Assembly: GCA_947453875.1 (NCBI GenBank)
Contig: CANGIH010000047.1
Location: 1 to 10,636, forward strand
Length of the DNA: 10,636 nt
Source of the DNA: Planctomycetaceae bacterium
GTDB taxonomy: Bacteria > Planctomycetota > Planctomycetia > Pirellulales > UBA1268
Direction: 5' to 3'
The position numbers were made by a program, and so were the translations under genes. Below, in pieces: positions 7,144 to 10,636 of the stretch (position 1 is the first letter of the stretch; each line of letters begins with the position of its first letter). The notes under the pieces are model-generated. The model made no database searches, had not been told where the DNA came from, and worked only from the letters and a program-made list of their open reading frames with translations.

Positions 7144-8115
7144 TCATTCCTCCACCGGCGGCCTACGGCCACGGTTGCCCCCTTCCCGCCCCCCCGGAGG
7201 GCCACCAGCACCACCTCCCTGAAACTGCGCCGACATCGCCTGCAGTTCCTCGCGAGAGAGTTTGCCATCCTTGTCGGCGTCGAATTCGAACATCCGCTCG
7301 ATGAAGCCGCCAGGGCCAGGAGGTCCGCCACCGCCGGGGCCAGCGACGAAGTCGCCGCCGCGACCTTCCCGCCCCTCGCCACGTCGCCCCCCTCCGGGGC
7401 CCCCTGGACCACGTCCTCCATCGGCTGCCGCCATGGCGAGGATCTCCTCGCGCGTCAGCTTGCCATCCTTGTCGCTGTCGCCACGGGTGAGCATCCCCTG
7501 CATCCGGGCTGGCAGTTCTTCGGAGGTGAGCTTGCCGTCCTTGTCGCCATCAAACTCCATCATCCGGGTGGCGAGTTCCTCGCCGCTGGCCCCGCCACCT
7601 GGTGGCGCCGCGAATCCACCGGGCCCGCCCGGAAATCCGCCAGGCCCACCCGGTCCGCCGGGAGGACCACCAAAACCGCCGCCTGGCCCTCCGGGAAATC
7701 CACCGGGCCCGCCAGGGCCAGCAGGGAAATTGGGACGGAGTTCCTCTGCCGACAGTTTGCCGTCGCTGTTGACGTCGAGCTTCTTGAGGTGGCTTGTCGC
7801 GTCGGCAAGTTCCGCCGCCGAGATCTCACCGTCGCTGTCGGTGTCGAGGGCCGACATCACCGGAACCATCCGCACGAAGCCGCCCGGGCCACCCGGTCCT
7901 GCTGGAAATCCACCCGGACCACCGGGAGGCCCGCCTGGAAATCCCCCGGGAGGCCCCCCCGGGCCACCGGGCGGCGGCCCCTGTGGCTGGCCGCACGCGG
8001 CGCTCGACAGGGCGAGGAATACCACGGCCATCCGGCTGGTCGCCTGAAAACGACCGAACGACTGGGTGCGCCGGGAGATCCGGGGATCGGCCGACTTGGC
8101 AGGCAGGGAGGGCAT
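7144..8115 (-). CDS. Secreted Gly/Pro-rich protein with five EF-hand calcium-binding loops
   Basis: The 323-residue protein has a basic N-terminus, a short hydrophobic stretch (29-40) and Cys41 in SSAAC, which could be a lipoprotein signal, although position -3 is Ser rather than the usual Leu. It contains five EF-hand loops with D.D.DG-type ligands: 91-102 (DTDSDGEISAAE), 114-125 (DVNSDGKLSAEE), 189-200 (DGDKDGKLTSEE), 213-224 (DSDKDGKLTREE) and 279-290 (DADKDGKLSREE). The loops are separated by linkers of GGPGG, PPGG and GGFPGG repeats (about 44-80, 131-175, 233-270 and 299-317). Calcium binding is well supported; the biological role is not known. Such proteins are abundant in planctomycetes and presumably act in the envelope or outside the cell. 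The ATG at 8115 lacks a strong Shine-Dalgarno sequence, and Met29 is an alternative start that would leave a very short signal. The gene lies between folP (114 bp) and the beta-propeller gene (91 bp). Confidence 0.87.
   Translation of the reverse strand: MPSLPAKSADPRISRRTQSFGRFQATSRMAVVFLALSSAACGQPQGPPPGGPGGPPGGFPGGPPGGPGGFPAGPGGPGGFVRMVPVMSALDTDSDGEISAAELADATSHLKKLDVNSDGKLSAEELRPNFPAGPGGPGGFPGGPGGGFGGPPGGPGGPGGFPGGPGGFAAPPGGGASGEELATRMMEFDGDKDGKLTSEELPARMQGMLTRGDSDKDGKLTREEILAMAAADGGRGPGGPGGGRRGEGREGRGGDFVAGPGGGGPPGPGGFIERMFEFDADKDGKLSREELQAMSAQFQGGGAGGPPGGREGGNRGRRPPVEE
7262..7474 (-). repeat. Repeated EF-hand coding segment
   Basis: The 15-mer TTGCCATCCTTGTCG (+ strand) occurs exactly at 7262-7276 and 7460-7474, encoding DKDGK of EF-hand loops 5 and 4. 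A close variant lies near 7531, in loop 3. Loops 3 to 5 thus look like recent or homogenised duplications, while loops 1 and 2 are more diverged. Confidence 0.6.
7591..7725 (-). repeat. Gly/Pro-rich low-complexity coding repeat (central linker)
   Basis: This stretch encodes residues 131-175 of the EF-hand protein. It is almost entirely Gly, Pro and Phe, in short units such as GGPGGF and GGFPGGPGG. Glycine does not recur strictly every third residue, so it is not a collagen-type helix. Slippage-prone repetition is expected here. Confidence 0.65.
7876..7986 (-). repeat. Gly/Pro-rich low-complexity coding repeat (N-terminal linker)
   Basis: This stretch encodes residues 44-80 of the EF-hand protein, directly after the export signal, as tandem GGPP, GGFP and GGPGG units. 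Composition and units match the central linker. Confidence 0.65.
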
Positions 8116-8203
8116 GGCTTGAGAGAGACTCCAGAGGGTGTCGAGCGACCGCCGTTGTCGGTTGAACGTTCCCGGGCCGTCAAGGTTTCGTCAGGCCGAC
8201 AAG

Positions 8204-8226
8204 GCCGGTCACGATCTGCCACCGGC
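8204..8226 (-). terminator. Weak hairpin after folP
   Basis: GCCGGT (8204-8209) pairs with ACCGGC (8221-8226) around an 11-nt loop, starting 4 nt past the folP stop. No U-tract follows on the - strand, so read-through into the EF-hand gene cannot be excluded. Confidence 0.2.
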
Positions 8227-8229
8227 GGC

Positions 8230-9114
8230 TCACTCGCCGAGCGAAAACCCTTCGAGAGCGGAGCGAACGAGGCCGACGGCGTGGACGCGGACGATTTGGA
8301 TCCCCGCGATGGCGAGCCGACAGGCGATTCCGGCGGTGGCGGCGTCGCGTTCGCCCTCGCTGGCGGGGCGACCGAGTGCCTGTTCAAGGGTCTTGCCGAT
8401 GAAGCCCTTGCGCGAGTGGCCGACGAGGATCGGCAGACCGAGATCGAGAAAGCGACCGGCGTGGCGGACGAGCGCGAAGTTGTGGGCGTGGGTCTTGCCG
8501 AAGCCGATGCCGGGATCGAGGCAGATCCGCTCGGCGTCGAGCCCCGCAGCCAGGAGGGCATCACGCCGACGCCCGAGCCAATGGAAAATGTCCTCGACGA
8601 CGTCGTCGTAGCGAGGGTCGATCTGCATCGTGGCTGGGGTCCCCTGCATGTGCATGGCACAGATGCCGGCCCGCGATTCGACGGCGAGGGGAAGCATCGC
8701 CCCATCCCCTTCGAGGCCGGTGACGTCGTTGATGATCTCGGCGCCCAGATCGAGGGCGAGCCTCGCCACGGCCGCTTTGGAGGTGTCGATCGAGACCGGC
8801 ACGCGCGCCTCGCGGGCGAGCCGTCGCACCACCTCGGACGTGCGCCGGATCTCCTCTGTCGTGTCGACCGGCGTCGAGAAGGGGCGAGTGCTCTCTCCTC
8901 CGACATCGAGGAGGTCGGCCCCCTCGGCCACAAGCCGCAGGCCATGGGCGACCGCCGCATCGACGGCGGTGTGGCGGCCACCATCGGAAAAACTGTCGGG
9001 GGTCACGTTGACGATCCCCATCACCAGCGGCCGCCGCAGCACGCCGCCAGGGTGAGGGAGTGCCAGCCGCGTCGAGCGGAGTTGCCAATGGGTGGGCCGA
9101 GGGGAGGGTATCAT
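8230..9114 (-). CDS. folP: Dihydropteroate synthase
   Basis: FolP joins 6-hydroxymethyl-7,8-dihydropterin diphosphate to p-aminobenzoate to form 7,8-dihydropteroate in cytoplasmic folate synthesis; it is the target of sulfonamides. The 294-residue product shows every family signature in order: MGIVNVTPDSFSDGG (32-46), the DVGGESTRP loop (70-78), Asp110 in SIDTSK, IINDVTG (127-133), MHMQGTP (154-160), DPGIGFGKT (200-208), GHSRKGFIG (232-240, with the pterin/phosphate-binding Ser, Arg and Lys) and RVHAV (276-280). The TIM-barrel fold is therefore complete. The ATG at 9114 keeps the family-like N-terminal segment WQLRSTRLAL before the first barrel strand; only a weak G-rich stretch precedes it. 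Its start codon overlaps that of the divergent Cache gene by two bases. Other folate genes are not in the window. Confidence 0.97.
   Translation of the reverse strand: MIPSPRPTHWQLRSTRLALPHPGGVLRRPLVMGIVNVTPDSFSDGGRHTAVDAAVAHGLRLVAEGADLLDVGGESTRPFSTPVDTTEEIRRTSEVVRRLAREARVPVSIDTSKAAVARLALDLGAEIINDVTGLEGDGAMLPLAVESRAGICAMHMQGTPATMQIDPRYDDVVEDIFHWLGRRRDALLAAGLDAERICLDPGIGFGKTHAHNFALVRHAGRFLDLGLPILVGHSRKGFIGKTLEQALGRPASEGERDAATAGIACRLAIAGIQIVRVHAVGLVRSALEGFSLGE
9103..9107 (+). promoter_or_regulatory. Ribosome binding site of the Cache-domain gene
   Basis: GGAGG 5 nt before the ATG at 9113. This strong match favours that start over the GTG codons at 9092 and 9161. The site lies inside the first codons of folP on the other strand. 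Confidence 0.6.
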
Positions 9115-10216
9115 GACCCCACTCTACCGCCTGAACGCTCGCTGTTCCGGAATTCCATGCGTGAGGTTCCCAGTGTCAGATCTCCAAGGTGGTCGCGGGC
9201 TCTGGGCTCTTGGATCGCTGCTCGGCTGTTCGATCGTCGCTGCCACCCTGTGGGCGGACTATTCCACCGGCCGTGACCAGTTGATCCGGCAGACCGACGC
9301 GCGGGCCAACCTAGCGGTTCACGACGCGGCGACGCAGTTGGATGACTTCATCCGCCGCGTCAGCATGATTCCGATCACGACGGCTTCGCGTCAGCAGGTG
9401 CTGGGCAACACCCCGGACCCGATGATGGGGGAGTATCTGAGGAGCGTGATCGCGAAGGTCCCCGACGACGAGGTCTATGGGATCTACATCGCCTACGAGG
9501 ACATGAAGTGGTCCGACAGGAACTCGATGCCCTGGATGGATCGCAGGAACGCTCCTGAAATGACGGTCGTGCACTACGATTACCATGCCCCCGATCAGGA
9601 TTGGTACAACGGCGCAAAGACGGATGGCAGGCTCCACATCACCGAGCCTTACTTCGACGCCGGTGGGTCGGACATCAACATGGTCAGCGTCACGCATCCC
9701 GTGATCGCGGGCGATGGGCATTTCGTGGGGGTGGCGGGCGCCGATCTGTCGCTGGAGCTGATTCAGAAGATCGTCGACCGGATCGAGACCAACTTCTGGT
9801 ATGCGACCGGAGAAACCGAAGCCGACCACGGAATCCGGCATGCGTACCTGGTGAGTCGGAAAGGACTCGTCGTCACGCATCCCGACTCCGCCTTGGTCTT
9901 GAGCGAGGATTCGCCCGGGGCCCGTGTGGAATCGTTGCCCGACGGAAAAGCCACGCTGGCGGCACCGAATGGCTCGGCCAAGGTGGATATCGGGCCGGAG
10001 CAGCGACGCATCTTCTGGGCCACATCCGAACTGACCGGGTGGAAGCTGATCCTCAACGTTTCCGAGGAGGAGGTGATGCGTCCGATCCGGACGCTGGCCC
10101 TGAAATCCCTGATCGTGGCGGCGCTGGGGTTCGGAGCGCTGCTCGGCCTGCTCCTCCTGCTGGCCAATCGGCAAACGGGGGTGGAGTCCCGTCCTGTGCC
10201 CGCCGCCCGCCGCTGA
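9113..10216 (+). CDS. Membrane-anchored double-Cache (dCache_1-like) sensor protein without output domain
   Basis: The 367-residue protein has a transmembrane segment near residues 29-46, a large extracytoplasmic region (47-325), a second transmembrane segment (329-351) and a 16-residue cytoplasmic tail. The extracytoplasmic part looks like a dCache ligand-binding domain: a helical beginning (QTDARANLAVHDAATQLDDF), the core DWYNGAKTDG (163-172), TEPYFDAGG (177-185), then a conserved strand and closing GVAGADLSLE (206-215). In chemoreceptors and sensor kinases such a unit is followed by HAMP and a signalling domain; here nothing follows TM2. The Arg two residues before the W-Y pair, expected of the amino-acid-binding subfamily, is absent, so the ligand is unknown. 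ATG 9113 is chosen for its Shine-Dalgarno sequence; GTG 9161 would trim 16 residues. The gene is divergent from folP and converges on lptE with a 3-bp gap. It may need a partner protein for output, or be a truncated receptor. Confidence 0.8.
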   Translation: MTPLYRLNARCSGIPCVRFPVSDLQGGRGLWALGSLLGCSIVAATLWADYSTGRDQLIRQTDARANLAVHDAATQLDDFIRRVSMIPITTASRQQVLGNTPDPMMGEYLRSVIAKVPDDEVYGIYIAYEDMKWSDRNSMPWMDRRNAPEMTVVHYDYHAPDQDWYNGAKTDGRLHITEPYFDAGGSDINMVSVTHPVIAGDGHFVGVAGADLSLELIQKIVDRIETNFWYATGETEADHGIRHAYLVSRKGLVVTHPDSALVLSEDSPGARVESLPDGKATLAAPNGSAKVDIGPEQRRIFWATSELTGWKLILNVSEEEVMRPIRTLALKSLIVAALGFGALLGLLLLLANRQTGVESRPVPAARR

Positions 10217-10219
10217 CGC

Positions 10220-10636
10220 TCACCACGGCTCTTCCATGAGCCCCACGATCTGCTGGGCCATCTTCACGATCCCCTCCTGCTGCGTGCTCACGACCGAGCG
10301 GCCGTATTCCGGCACGAGCGCCGCCGACTGGCCGACATCGACACTTGCCGCCGGGAGGGGTACGGCGCCGCTGGCCAGCACCGCGCCGCCACGGTCGGCC
10401 CAGGTGACGAGAACCTGGATGTTCATCTCCACCATCCGCGATTGGTCGGAGGGACTCTCGACCTGCATCCGCTTGGTGTCGGCGACGATCCTTGCCGTGA
10501 GCACGCTGTCGGCCTCGGCGGTGCCCACCACCTTGAAGGGGGTCCGTTTCTCGATCTCCTTGCAGACCGCCTCCGTGAGCCGCTCCCCGAGATCGATCCC
10601 GGGAACGTTACGGAAGGAGTCGCTCTGGATCATCGG
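10220..10636 (-). CDS. lptE: LptE-like LPS-assembly protein, C-terminal part (5' end outside window)
   Basis: The frame is open from the right edge, with a Pro codon (10634-10636) before the first visible Met at 10633, to a TGA at 10222-10220, giving 138 visible residues. The start MIQSDSFRNVPGIDLGERLTEAV matches the planctomycete LptE pattern, in which 'P.(I/F)QSDSFR' follows a lipoprotein signal and the gene's true start lies upstream. EAVCKEIEKRTPFKVV, ADSVLTARIVADTKR and the strand-rich VEMNIQVLVTWAD fit the small alpha/beta fold of LptE (DUF/PF04390 type). LptE is an outer-membrane lipoprotein that plugs LptD and helps insert lipopolysaccharide. The identification rests on remembered family patterns and the lipobox is not visible, so the symbol is tentative. 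Its 3' end nearly abuts that of the Cache gene, with no room for a separate terminator. Confidence 0.7.
   Translation of the reverse strand, partial: PMIQSDSFRNVPGIDLGERLTEAVCKEIEKRTPFKVVGTAEADSVLTARIVADTKRMQVESPSDQSRMVEMNIQVLVTWADRGGAVLASGAVPLPAASVDVGQSAALVPEYGRSVVSTQQEGIVKMAQQIVGLMEEPW

Noticed and set aside
7053..7421. A 123-residue N-terminal extension of the beta-propeller protein
   Set aside because: It would bury the export signal and overlap the EF-hand gene; the ATG at 7052 has its own AGGAG and a normal signal peptide.
7262..8047. A + strand Pro-rich open frame (PPGPPG repeats) that looks collagen-like
   Set aside because: It is the complement of the Gly/Pro repeats of the EF-hand gene; GGN/CCN-rich DNA reads as Pro/Gly on both strands.
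8194..8206. GGCC-GACAA-GGCC short palindrome downstream of folP as a terminator
   Set aside because: A 4-bp stem with no U-tract is expected by chance at this GC content.
6790..9276. An 828-codon open frame on the + strand spanning the antisense of the beta-propeller, EF-hand and folP genes
   Set aside because: It runs opposite three genes with clear family motifs, its translation is Arg/Pro/Gly-rich without any recognisable domain, and such long antisense frames are expected in very GC-rich DNA.

Overview
The window looks like a chromosomal segment of a high-GC planctomycete, probably from the Pirellulales side of the phylum; the phylum is much safer than the order. The clues are protein styles common there: a tandem DUF11-repeat protein, an exported PQQ-like beta-propeller whose mature N-terminus reads DWPRFRGPNGSGV, a Gly/Pro-rich multi-EF-hand secreted protein, and a planctomycete-type LptE-like protein. 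I see no rRNA, tRNA, CRISPR array, transposase, phage gene or plasmid function.

Layout. The left end (3-2026, + strand) holds the 3' part of a DUF11-repeat gene and, 17 bp later, a stand-alone NAD(P)H-hydrate epimerase (nnrE). A compact, highly structured non-coding block (about 2017-2128) follows, between convergent genes. From 9114 down to 2137, five genes lie head-to-tail on the - strand: dihydropteroate synthase (folP), an EF-hand protein, a PQQ-like beta-propeller protein, gamma-glutamyl phosphate reductase (proA) and an exported S9 prolyl oligopeptidase. Gaps are 114, 91, 118 and 40 bp, so a single operon is possible but not shown. At 9113 a + strand gene for a membrane-anchored Cache-domain protein starts; its start codon overlaps that of folP. 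Three bases after its stop comes the 3' end of a - strand lptE-like gene that runs off the right edge.

How the genes fit together. Two are core cytoplasmic biosynthesis genes (folP for folate, proA for proline) and one is metabolite repair (nnrE). The others are predicted to act at or beyond the inner membrane: the DUF11 protein, EF-hand protein, beta-propeller protein, oligopeptidase, Cache sensor and LptE. No shared pathway links them, and the window reads mostly as ordinary planctomycete housekeeping and cell-envelope DNA. Stretches without a gene are all under 120 bp.

I did not find a convincing new multi-gene system. Most worth a second look are the palindromic block at 2017-2128, which contributes the stop codon of nnrE; the Cache receptor with no output domain; the overlapping divergent start codons of folP and the Cache gene; and two mutually exclusive hairpins upstream of proA.
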